The notes under the pieces were generated by a model. That model saw only the letters and a program-made list of their open reading frames with translations. It searched no databases and was not told the DNA's origin. From positions 34,175 to 75,358 of the forward strand of contig DGYI01000011.1 of NCBI GenBank assembly GCA_002396645.1: a DNA stretch of 41,184 nt, read 5' to 3'. Both the position numbers and the translations under genes were made by a program. This document shows, piece by piece, positions 23,909 to 31,416 of the stretch. The stretch's first letter is position 1, and each line of letters begins with the position of its first letter. This DNA comes from Firmicutes bacterium UBA5010 (GTDB lineage: Bacteria > Bacillota > Clostridia > Tissierellales > Sedimentibacteraceae).

Positions 23909-25375
23909 ATGAGCACTAATGTAAATAATGAAGTAAAAGAAAGATTAGAATTTAGAGGCGGAATTTGGATGTCGCTTATCCCGTTGCTTGTTTTCGTTGT
24001 ATTTTGTGTATTATTCTTTGTAGTATTTAAAGTTTTTGAAATGGAAGCATTGTGTATGGGTGGTGCGCTGGCACTTATTGTAGGAAGCTTGTTATCTAAA
24101 AACTGGGGTAAATATTGGGATTCGGTAGTTTCAGGTATGTCTGACAACACTATGAACACACTTGCCCTGATTTTATTGGTTGTTGGTATTTTCGGAAAGC
24201 TGATGACAAGAGGCGGAGTTGCACAGGGTTTTGTATGGCTGGGAGACTTAATGGGTCTTTCAGGCGGTATGTTTGTTGTATTCACATTTGTAGCAACCAG
24301 TATTATAGCAACAGCTACAGGAACATCTATAGGGACTTTGTTCTCTGCATTCCCGATTTTATATCCTTCAGGGATATTATTAGGTGCTAATCCTTTATTT
24401 TTAGCGGGAGCGATACTATCAGGAGCTATATTTGGCGATAACATAGGACCTATATCAGATACTACTATCGCTTCAGCTTCTTCACAGCATTATACTAAAA
24501 AAGAAGGTGCTGCAGATATAGCAGGGGTTGTAGGAAGCCGTTTGAGATATGCTTTGGCAGGTGGTTTGCTTGCTTGCGTAGGATTTTATATATTTGGTAA
24601 CGGAAACAGCTTGGATCCTGAAACCGCACGTACTCTTTTAGAAGCAAATATAAATCCTAAAGGACTTATAATGCTGATTCCGGTTGTTATATTATTATTC
24701 GTAGCATTCTATAAGAGAAATATATTTACTGCGATTACATGGGGAATAGGATCAGGGATTGTTATAGGAATCGCTGCAGGAATACTTAGTTTTTCAGATA
24801 TATTGTCGGTACAAGATGGAGCATTGTCGGGATTTGCTATTGATGGTATCAAAAACATGCTTGGTACAGTAGGATATCTTTATATGGTAGCAGGTATCAT
24901 GGGTATATTACGCGAGAGCGGAATGCTTGATTTAATAGTTAAAAAATTATTAAACAGTAAATTAAACCAAACCGTAATCGGTTCAGAATTAATCATGGGC
25001 TTTGGTCAGATGATATGCTGTGTAGCACTTGGAGCTGCAAACGGTCCTGCAATTATAATGTATGGTCCTATAGCTGATGAAATAGGGCAGGATAAAAAGT
25101 TGCATCCTTATAGAAGAGCAAATATGCTTGATGGATTCGCAAGTACATTGCCTGTTTTAATTCCATTCACCAGTTCTTTCGTATTTATCGTTATAACAAT
25201 TATAGATGGTTTAATGGCCGATTATAGCTTTATTGAGAAAATCAATCCGATTTCTATGTCTTACGCTACATTGCACAGTGTATTCTTGTTTGTTGTTTTA
25301 GTATTCTCTGTACTTGTAGGCTGGGGACGTAAATATGAAGGTAAAGACGGTGAACCTGTTAATAAAGTTGAATAA
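23909..25375 (+). CDS. NhaC-type Na+/H+ antiporter-family transporter
   Basis: A 488-residue integral membrane protein with about 11-12 hydrophobic helices. The segment GAIFGDNIGPISDTTIASAS is the hallmark of NhaC-type ion antiporters, and the repeat-related region MGFGQMICCVALGAANGPA follows in the second half. Members exchange Na+ for H+ or couple the gradient to organic anions, such as malate/lactate exchange in relatives. Its position between catabolic and shell genes suggests that it imports the BMC substrate or exports a product. AGGAGG precedes ATG 23909. Confidence 0.82.
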   Translation: MSTNVNNEVKERLEFRGGIWMSLIPLLVFVVFCVLFFVVFKVFEMEALCMGGALALIVGSLLSKNWGKYWDSVVSGMSDNTMNTLALILLVVGIFGKLMTRGGVAQGFVWLGDLMGLSGGMFVVFTFVATSIIATATGTSIGTLFSAFPILYPSGILLGANPLFLAGAILSGAIFGDNIGPISDTTIASASSQHYTKKEGAADIAGVVGSRLRYALAGGLLACVGFYIFGNGNSLDPETARTLLEANINPKGLIMLIPVVILLFVAFYKRNIFTAITWGIGSGIVIGIAAGILSFSDILSVQDGALSGFAIDGIKNMLGTVGYLYMVAGIMGILRESGMLDLIVKKLLNSKLNQTVIGSELIMGFGQMICCVALGAANGPAIIMYGPIADEIGQDKKLHPYRRANMLDGFASTLPVLIPFTSSFVFIVITIIDGLMADYSFIEKINPISMSYATLHSVFLFVVLVFSVLVGWGRKYEGKDGEPVNKVE

Positions 25376-25417
25376 ATTTAGGTATTTAATTAGATTATAG
25401 ACTTAGGAGGTCAAATT

Positions 25418-25690
25418 ATGAATTCATATGGTTTTGTAGAAACTATCGGATTTGTCGGAAGCATAGAAGCTGCTGACGCGATGATTAAGGCAGCAAATAT
25501 TGAGGTTGTTGCACAAGAGCAAATTGGCGGAGGCTATGTAACTACAGTAATAAAAGGTGATGTAGGAGCCGTCAAGGCGGCTGTAGATGCAGGAACCGAG
25601 GCTGCACAAAGAGTTGGACAGGTTGTTTCATCTCACGTTATTCCAAGAATGAGCGAAAGTGTATTAACACTATTTTTCGAAGACAAATAA
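25418..25690 (+). CDS. BMC-H shell protein 1
   Basis: A 90-residue single Pfam00936-type domain. It starts with YGFVETIGFVGSIEAADAMIKAANIEVV, followed by the pore loop in EQIGGGYVTTVIKGDVGAVKAAVDAG. Six copies form a hexagonal tile of the microcompartment shell with a central pore. The pore segment GGGY differs from the IGAGLV of the second BMC-H, so the two hexamers probably pass different molecules. It opens the shell part of the operon; GGAGGT precedes ATG 25418. Confidence 0.95.
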   Translation: MNSYGFVETIGFVGSIEAADAMIKAANIEVVAQEQIGGGYVTTVIKGDVGAVKAAVDAGTEAAQRVGQVVSSHVIPRMSESVLTLFFEDK

Positions 25691-25737
25691 GATAATAAAG
25701 TAAAATAAAAGGTAACATAAGAGAGGAGTAAATTGAA

Positions 25738-27171
25738 GTGAGAAAATTTTATACTGCACAAGATGTGGCTTATTTTGCAGCACGCGGAGAAAGTAAAATT
25801 GTTATTGATAAAAATGATGTTATTACTTCTATCGCTAAAGAAGAAGCCGCAAAAAAAGGTATAACTTTTGTCTTTAAAGACGAGGTTGTATCAACACAGA
25901 TTATAGCTCCCGCACCTGTACAAGCTCCGGTTAATAACGTAATTGCTGCGCCAAAAGCGCCTGCAATAGCTAAGCCTTTATCTCGTGAAATTAAAGCACT
26001 TCCTTATCAAGGATTGATTTCAGAGAGCGAGGTAGACAGATGGAGAGAGGAGTTTCCGATTCTAAAAAATGTAGCACACTTGGGAAACTGCTCGCAAAGT
26101 GCACAATCTAAGAGAGTTTTAGCTTCTATTGATCGTTATTTGGACAACTGGGGCGGAGTTGGTATGGATTGGGATACTTGGTGTCATGAGGTTGATTTAG
26201 CGAAGGCTGAATTTGCTAAATTAATTAATGCAGAACCCGAGGAAATTGCAATAGCTGCATCAGTTTCTGATTTAGTAAGCTCAATTGCCAATTCATTGGA
26301 TTATACAGGAAAAAGAAAGAAGATTGTTGTGACTGATGCGGAATTCCCGACAGTTGACCATGTATGGCTGGCAAATCAGAGACATGGTGCCTTGGTTGAT
26401 TTTATACCTGTAAATGAGAATCATCAAATTGATATAAGTGAATACGAGAAGCATATAGATGAAAACACACTGCTGACATCAATCACTCAGGTATATTACT
26501 TAAATGGATTTAAGCAGGACATACAAGCAATAACTGATATAGCACATAAGAAAGGCTCTTTGATTTTAGTCGATGCTTATCAATCATTAGGAACTGATCC
26601 GGTTGATGTTAAGAAAATGAAAATAGATATTTTTGTTTCAGGATGCTTGAAGTACTTATTCGGAGTGCCGGGCGTTGCTTTCATGTATGTAAATAAAGAT
26701 TTAATATCTTCATTAAAACCTTCAGTTACAGGTTGGTTTGGACAATCAAATCCATTCTTGTTTCAAACAAGATATAACGATTGGTCTAATACGGCAAGCA
26801 GATTTGATACAGGAACTCCTCCTGTGCTGACATCATATGCGGTTAAAGCCGGTATGGAAATCATTAATGAGGTAGGTCCTGCCAGAATTAAGGATCGTAT
26901 CGATATGTTAAGTGCAAGGGCACTACAAGGTTGCCTGGATAGAGGATTGACGACGATAAGCCCATTTGATGTAAGTAAAAAAGGAGGTACTACAGCAATT
27001 GTATGTAGCCATAAGGTCGATTCTCATACTATGGAAAAATTACTTCGTGAAAGAAATGTTATCGGATCCGGACGTGGTGATGTAATAAGAATTGCACCTC
27101 ACTTCTATACTAAGCCTGAAGAAATAGACTATGCTTTAGATATGATAAAAGCAATCCTTGATGAAAGGTAA
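25738..27171 (+). CDS. Class V PLP enzyme (cysteine desulfurase/kynureninase-like) with EutQ-like N-terminal segment
   Basis: A 477-residue protein starting at GTG 25738 behind GAGAGGAG. Residues 1-46 (MRKFYTAQDVAYFAARGES, IVIDKNDVITSIAKEEAAKKG) resemble the N-terminus of EutQ and similar segments on BMC proteins, ending at the ITPxA-type motif. A flexible Ala/Pro linker (55-85) joins this to a class V aminotransferase-fold domain with the cofactor Asp in ILVDAYQS (Asp279) and the PLP lysine in GCLKYLFGVPG (Lys305). The KYLxGxPG pattern recalls kynureninase and cysteine-desulfurase-like lyases. Lying between shell genes, it is a strong candidate for an encapsulated core enzyme. Confidence 0.82.
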   Translation: MRKFYTAQDVAYFAARGESKIVIDKNDVITSIAKEEAAKKGITFVFKDEVVSTQIIAPAPVQAPVNNVIAAPKAPAIAKPLSREIKALPYQGLISESEVDRWREEFPILKNVAHLGNCSQSAQSKRVLASIDRYLDNWGGVGMDWDTWCHEVDLAKAEFAKLINAEPEEIAIAASVSDLVSSIANSLDYTGKRKKIVVTDAEFPTVDHVWLANQRHGALVDFIPVNENHQIDISEYEKHIDENTLLTSITQVYYLNGFKQDIQAITDIAHKKGSLILVDAYQSLGTDPVDVKKMKIDIFVSGCLKYLFGVPGVAFMYVNKDLISSLKPSVTGWFGQSNPFLFQTRYNDWSNTASRFDTGTPPVLTSYAVKAGMEIINEVGPARIKDRIDMLSARALQGCLDRGLTTISPFDVSKKGGTTAIVCSHKVDSHTMEKLLRERNVIGSGRGDVIRIAPHFYTKPEEIDYALDMIKAILDER

Positions 27172-27207
27172 ACAGAAGCTTAAAGATTTGAGACTGTGGA
27201 GGTAATT

Positions 27208-27477
27208 ATGCTTATTTGTAAAGTATGCGGAAAATGCGTTTCAACAATTAAAAATTCACAGCTTGGCGGATCTAGTCTTATGCTTTTGCAAAGATTGGAT
27301 AAAACAGGAAAAAAGATAGGAGATCTGATTGTTGCGGTAGATACAATCGGTTGCAGTGTAGGTGAGGTAGTTTTGGTCACAACCGGATCGGGAGCGAGAA
27401 ATACAATTGGAAATCCATCAAGTCCAACGGATATGGCAATCGTTGGAATAGTTGACACATATGATTATAACTCATAA
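27208..27477 (+). CDS. BMC-P shell vertex protein (EutN/CcmL family)
   Basis: An 89-residue EutN/CcmL protein forming pentamers that cap the shell vertices. ATG 27208 is chosen because TGGAGGT precedes it and because MLICKVCGKCVSTIKN is the normal first strand; the ATG 12 bases upstream lies within the ribosome site. Diagnostic segments are AVDTIGCSVGEVVLVTTGSGAR and the C-terminal AIVGIVD. Only one BMC-P gene is present, enough to close an icosahedral shell. Confidence 0.95.
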   Translation: MLICKVCGKCVSTIKNSQLGGSSLMLLQRLDKTGKKIGDLIVAVDTIGCSVGEVVLVTTGSGARNTIGNPSSPTDMAIVGIVDTYDYNS

Positions 27478-27509
27478 CAATATTATTAAAAATAAGTGGA
27501 GGTAAAAAT

Positions 27510-27773
27510 ATGACTTCAAAAGGTTTTATAGAAACAAAAGGCTTGGTTGCAGCTATAGAAGCGGCTGATGCTATGCTAAAGGCAGCAAATATTGAAATCG
27601 TCGGTAAAAAGGCTATTGGAGCAGGTCTTGTGACAGTGGTAATTGAGGGTGATGTCGGAGCGGTTAAAGCTGCTGTAGACGCAGGTGTTTGTGCAGCTCA
27701 AAAAGTTGGAGAAGTTATTTCTGCACATGTTATTGCCAGACCAAACGAGAATATTTATGAACTTTTAAAATAA
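27510..27773 (+). CDS. BMC-H shell protein 2
   Basis: An 87-residue BMC-H protein. FIETKGLVAAIEAADAMLKAANIEI and the pore loop KAIGAGLVTVVIEGDVGAVKAAVDAG are close to the most common facet-forming hexamers (PduA/EutM type). It is probably the major shell tile. GTGGAGGT precedes ATG 27510, and the BMC-T gene follows after 24 bases. Confidence 0.96.
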   Translation: MTSKGFIETKGLVAAIEAADAMLKAANIEIVGKKAIGAGLVTVVIEGDVGAVKAAVDAGVCAAQKVGEVISAHVIARPNENIYELLK

Positions 27774-27797
27774 TCAGACTGTTAAGTGAGGTGAAGT

Positions 27798-28421
27798 ATG
27801 AAAGATACGTTAAATCTTAGGACCTTTGTACTCGTTGATAATATGCAGCCTCAATATGCAGCTATAACCGGAACGGTTGTTAAGGGGGATGTACCTTTAG
27901 CGGGTATGTCCCAGCTTTACATAGAAATGGCTCCGGGAAGCGCTGTTTATTCTTTGATGAATGAGGCTTTGAAAAAAACTAATGCAAAGCCGGGGTTTCA
28001 AATTGTAGAACGTGAATATGGAGAAATAGAATTGCATTCTTTTTCTCCGGAGGATGTAAAGCAAGCAGGGGAAGCAGTTTTGGAAGCATGCGGTCTGTCA
28101 TTGACGCAAAGACAAAAGCCAATAGTGGTATCTGAACAGATAATATCAAATATTGATGCTTATCAAGCTCAGATGATTAACAGAGACGGAAGATTAGGGT
28201 CAATTTTAGTACCGGGAGAAAGTCTGTTTATCATGGAGGTTGAGCCTGCGGCTTATATTTCAATTGCGGTTAATGAGGCGGAGAAAAGCTCGGATGTAAA
28301 AATTATAACGTTTGATCCTGTTGGAAAATATGGCAGAATGTATATTTCGGGAACGGAATCTGAGGTTCGAGCAGCAAGGGATGTGGCTATGGAGGCTATA
28401 GCAAAAATAGAAGGAAGGTAA
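27798..28421 (+). CDS. BMC-T tandem-domain shell protein
   Basis: A 207-residue protein of two BMC domains. Each begins with extra strands (RTFVLVDNMQPQYAAITGT; PIVVSEQIISNID) before a LYIEMAPG or LFIMEVEP strand and the usual helix-strand order, the arrangement seen in circularly permuted domains such as EutS, PduB or EutL. Trimers form pseudohexameric tiles, often with a large or gated pore for bulky molecules. It is the only BMC-T of the locus. GAGGTGAAG precedes ATG 27798. Confidence 0.85.
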   Translation: MKDTLNLRTFVLVDNMQPQYAAITGTVVKGDVPLAGMSQLYIEMAPGSAVYSLMNEALKKTNAKPGFQIVEREYGEIELHSFSPEDVKQAGEAVLEACGLSLTQRQKPIVVSEQIISNIDAYQAQMINRDGRLGSILVPGESLFIMEVEPAAYISIAVNEAEKSSDVKIITFDPVGKYGRMYISGTESEVRAARDVAMEAIAKIEGR

Positions 28422-28427
28422 ACGTAT

Positions 28428-29939
28428 ATGGCACAAGATATTTTTGCTCAATATATAAGCAATCTGCAAAGGATAACTGCTCCAACAAAAGAAACGGCAA
28501 TTAGTGACAGAGAAATACTTATGAATATCCAAAATAAATTGGATTCTTTATCTGCTCCAAGCGCGGATAGATTTTGCCAGGACTCGGATATATCTGTAAT
28601 AGGCGGGAAAATTGTTTTGCCTGATCACGGGGTATTAGAAAGTGACTTACATATTAAAGATGGTAAAATACTTTGTTTGGGTAAATTAAATGTTAATGCA
28701 AAAAGAACGGTAAATGCTCAAGGTAAATATGTCATTCCCGGAATTATCGATCCTCATGTTCATTTGGGTTTGTTTGCAGATTTGGAGCATGAATTGGCAA
28801 CCGAGACAAAATCAGCAATTATAGGCGGTGTAACAAGTCTAGGCTGCTATTTTGGAGGACAAGAGCCTCATCTTGATAAATTCTTCGAGATTAACAATTC
28901 GGTTGAGCAAAATTCTCATACAGACATAATTCCACATTTGGTAATCGGCAATAAAACTCAAAGAGAGCAAATTTATGACTATGTGCATAAGTTGGGAGTG
29001 TCTTCGTTTAAACTGTACTTAAACGGTATTCCGGGTATGATTTCTGATGTAGATGATGGATTTATATTGGACGTAATGGACGAAATAAAGAAGAGCGGCA
29101 AAAAATGCTTAATCTGTGCACATGCTGAGAATCGTGATATAATCAAAAGGTCGTATAACAAGGTAAAGGAAGACCTGGGAGATGAAGCCAAAATTTATGA
29201 TTGGACAAGAACTCATCCTGAGATAGCGGAGGAAGAGGCGGTAATTCGATTATCATATCTGGCTGAAAAATGTGAAGTAGATGTTTATTTTGTTCATATA
29301 TCATCACAGGAAGCAATTCAAAGACTGGAGAGGATTAAGCGAAAAAATCCATATGTACATGTAGAAACAACAAGCCCGTATCTATCGATATCAAGGGATA
29401 TGTATAATTTCGACCGAGATCGGAATCTTTTAAAAATGGAACCTCCTTTCAGAGATTCAGAAGATGTTGAAGAGCTTTGGAGAGCTGTTAAAAATGGCAC
29501 TGTAGATTGTATAGGAACGGATAATGTAACACAAACATTAAGTGAAAAAAATTCAAATGGTACATTGTGGAATGCTATGGCAGGCTATCCTGCATTGGGG
29601 ACACATTTACCTGTATTGCTTCATGAGGGGATTATAGTCAGAGGATTGTCTATAGAAAAGTTAATTTCTGCTTTGACAAAACGTCCGGCAGAAGTCTTTG
29701 GAGTTTACCCAAGAAAAGGTACATTATTGCCGGGAAGCGATGCGGACATTGTATTGTTGGATATGAATATGGAGAAGCAGGTGCATGCAAGTGATTTGAT
29801 GTCGCGCTCCGATTTTTCAATCTATGAAGGCAGAACTTTAAAGGGATGGCCCATCATGACAATAAAATCCGGACAGATTGTTGCAGAAAACGGACAATAT
29901 GTAGGAACTCATTGTACCGGCATCTGTTTAAAAAGATGA
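28428..29939 (+). CDS. Hydantoinase/dihydropyrimidinase/allantoinase-type amidohydrolase
   Basis: A 503-residue cyclic amidohydrolase, about 40-50 residues longer than usual because of an N-terminal extension. The binuclear metal site is complete: HxH in IIDPHVHLG (His110, His112), the carbamylated lysine in SSFKLYLNG (Lys195), His232 in CAHAENR, His290 in VHISS and Asp365 in IGTDN. KMEPPFRD corresponds to the KxxPPLR region of dihydropyrimidinases. Such enzymes open cyclic ureides or imides. The extension has helical stretches (2-16 and 27-42) that could be an encapsulation peptide. This is the last gene of the BMC operon, six bases after the BMC-T stop. Confidence 0.88.
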   Translation: MAQDIFAQYISNLQRITAPTKETAISDREILMNIQNKLDSLSAPSADRFCQDSDISVIGGKIVLPDHGVLESDLHIKDGKILCLGKLNVNAKRTVNAQGKYVIPGIIDPHVHLGLFADLEHELATETKSAIIGGVTSLGCYFGGQEPHLDKFFEINNSVEQNSHTDIIPHLVIGNKTQREQIYDYVHKLGVSSFKLYLNGIPGMISDVDDGFILDVMDEIKKSGKKCLICAHAENRDIIKRSYNKVKEDLGDEAKIYDWTRTHPEIAEEEAVIRLSYLAEKCEVDVYFVHISSQEAIQRLERIKRKNPYVHVETTSPYLSISRDMYNFDRDRNLLKMEPPFRDSEDVEELWRAVKNGTVDCIGTDNVTQTLSEKNSNGTLWNAMAGYPALGTHLPVLLHEGIIVRGLSIEKLISALTKRPAEVFGVYPRKGTLLPGSDADIVLLDMNMEKQVHASDLMSRSDFSIYEGRTLKGWPIMTIKSGQIVAENGQYVGTHCTGICLKR

Positions 29940-29947
29940 TAAAACTA

Positions 29948-29988
29948 AAGGGATATCCCAAGAATTATTCTTGAGATATCCCTTTTTT
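29948..29988 (+). terminator. Terminator of the BMC operon
   Basis: AAGGGATATC (29948-29957) pairs with GATATCCCTT (29975-29984), with an inner stem AAGAA/TTCTT, followed by T6. It also overlaps the end of the convergent RHH gene and may terminate both. Confidence 0.85.
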
Positions 29989-30144
29989 ATTTCCATACTT
30001 CTTTTTTACACTTTCAGTCAGAAGATATTCAATTTGACCGTTTATTGAGCGAAAATCTTCTTCTGCATATTTGACTAATTGCTCGTATAAGGTTGGAGAC
30101 AGTCTTAATAATATTTGCTTCTTTTGTTTTTCTTGATTACTCAT
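29965..30144 (-). CDS. Small ribbon-helix-helix (Arc-type) DNA-binding protein
   Basis: A 59-residue protein read on the minus strand from ATG 30144. KKQILLRLSPTLYEQLVKYAEEDFRSINGQIEYLLTESVKKK (residues 8-49) fits the Arc/MetJ fold: a basic DNA-contacting strand, a first helix, and a second helix with the SINGQIEYLL pattern. It follows the SPFH gene by 10 bases and should be co-transcribed with it, though no good ribosome site is visible. Proteins like this act as small repressors, often of their own operon. Its stop codon lies inside the BMC operon terminator hairpin. Confidence 0.75.
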   Translation of the reverse strand: MSNQEKQKKQILLRLSPTLYEQLVKYAEEDFRSINGQIEYLLTESVKKKYGNKKGISQE

Positions 30145-30154
30145 ATTAGTTGTT

Positions 30155-31189
30155 TTAGTATATTGATCCGCTGTTTACTATCGGTTGTGCATCCTTATTT
30201 CCGCAAAGAACTACTAAGAGATTGCTAACCATAGCAGCACGCCTTTCGTCGTCTAATTGAACGATATTATTTTCACTCAATTGATTTAGTGCCATTTCCA
30301 CCATTCCGACTGCACCTTCAACGATAAGCTTACGAGCATCTATAACCGCACTTGCTTGTTGTCTTTGAAGCATTGCAGCCGCTATTTCAGGAGCATAAGC
30401 CAGATGAGTTATTCTTGTTTCAATTATTTCAATTCCCGCTACCTCTACCTTTTCCTGAAGTTCCTTTTGCAGCTTAAGAGCAACTTCCTGACTGCTTCCT
30501 CTTAAAGATAGCTCATCTGAAGTATCATCATCGTTTGAAATATCATAAGGGTATAGTCTTACGATGTTTCTTAGAGCTGAATCAGCCTGAATTGATAAAA
30601 ATTCCATATAATTATCTACATTGAAAACCGCCTTGACTGAATTGACAACCTTCCAAATTACTACTACACCAATTTCAATCGGATTACCAAGCTTATCATT
30701 AACCTTTTGCTTGTTGTTATTTAGAGTCATAACCTTTAAAGAAACACATTTGCCTGACGCACTATCTCTGATTTTGGGACTCTCTGATTTTGGTTGTGAG
30801 TTTGAGGATGTAACAATTTGACCACTGGTTAAAGATTGAGCCATGAGTGATGGTTTTGTAGGATTAAATGCTGTAGCAAATGGGTGTACGTGAAAAAATC
30901 CTTCTTTTTTTAACGTGCCGTAGTATTTTCCAAATAAAGTTAAGACCAGAGCCTCGTTAGGCTTAATTATCTTTAATCCTGCATATTGAATAGGACCTAT
31001 GACAAATGCGTACAAAGCACCAAGAACAATAAATACCACTCCAAGAGCTGAGCCTTTTTCTGCGAGGATAATTCCAAATATAAATAAAAACACACAAAAT
31101 ATTATTAAAACAGTGTTTAGAACTAAAAATGTCAAACCATTTCTGCCCTTTATTATTTTTTCCTCAATATGTAACTTTTTTTCTTCCAT
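30155..31189 (-). CDS. SPFH/Band 7 domain membrane protein
   Basis: A 344-residue protein. ATG 31189 is chosen because GGAGGCGAG, which includes the upstream ATG, is its ribosome site. Two adjacent hydrophobic helices (about residues 18-62) are followed by the SPFH domain (LKIIKPNEALVLTLFGKYYGTLKKEGFF), then the coiled-coil Ala/Glu-rich region (EVALKLQKELQEKVEVAG; AAAMLQRQQASAVIDARK) that drives oligomerisation. Bacterial SPFH proteins organise membrane microdomains and often scaffold proteases. A small RHH regulator gene follows in the same unit. Confidence 0.85.
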   Translation of the reverse strand: MEEKKLHIEEKIIKGRNGLTFLVLNTVLIIFCVFLFIFGIILAEKGSALGVVFIVLGALYAFVIGPIQYAGLKIIKPNEALVLTLFGKYYGTLKKEGFFHVHPFATAFNPTKPSLMAQSLTSGQIVTSSNSQPKSESPKIRDSASGKCVSLKVMTLNNNKQKVNDKLGNPIEIGVVVIWKVVNSVKAVFNVDNYMEFLSIQADSALRNIVRLYPYDISNDDDTSDELSLRGSSQEVALKLQKELQEKVEVAGIEIIETRITHLAYAPEIAAAMLQRQQASAVIDARKLIVEGAVGMVEMALNQLSENNIVQLDDERRAAMVSNLLVVLCGNKDAQPIVNSGSIY

Positions 31190-31373
31190 ACTCGCCTCCA
31201 TAGAATTATTTAATATATATTTGATACTATTATGATATCATAATGATAAAAAATGTCAAGAAGAAATAAAAAAATTTTTTTATTGTATTTATTATAAAAT
31301 AATGTTATACTTGGTTAGTCATAAAGATTACAGTTTAATTGTACCAAAAAATTGAAAATCCAATATAAATATA

Positions 31374-31399
31374 AAAAGGCACTCGTTGAAGTGCCTTTT
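31374..31399. terminator. Bidirectional terminator
   Basis: AAAAGGCACT (31374-31383) pairs exactly with AGTGCCTTTT (31390-31399) with A-run and T-run on both sides. It follows the end of the minus-strand exonuclease gene. Confidence 0.8.
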
Positions 31400-31416
31400 T
31401 TTTGTAAAATTATATT

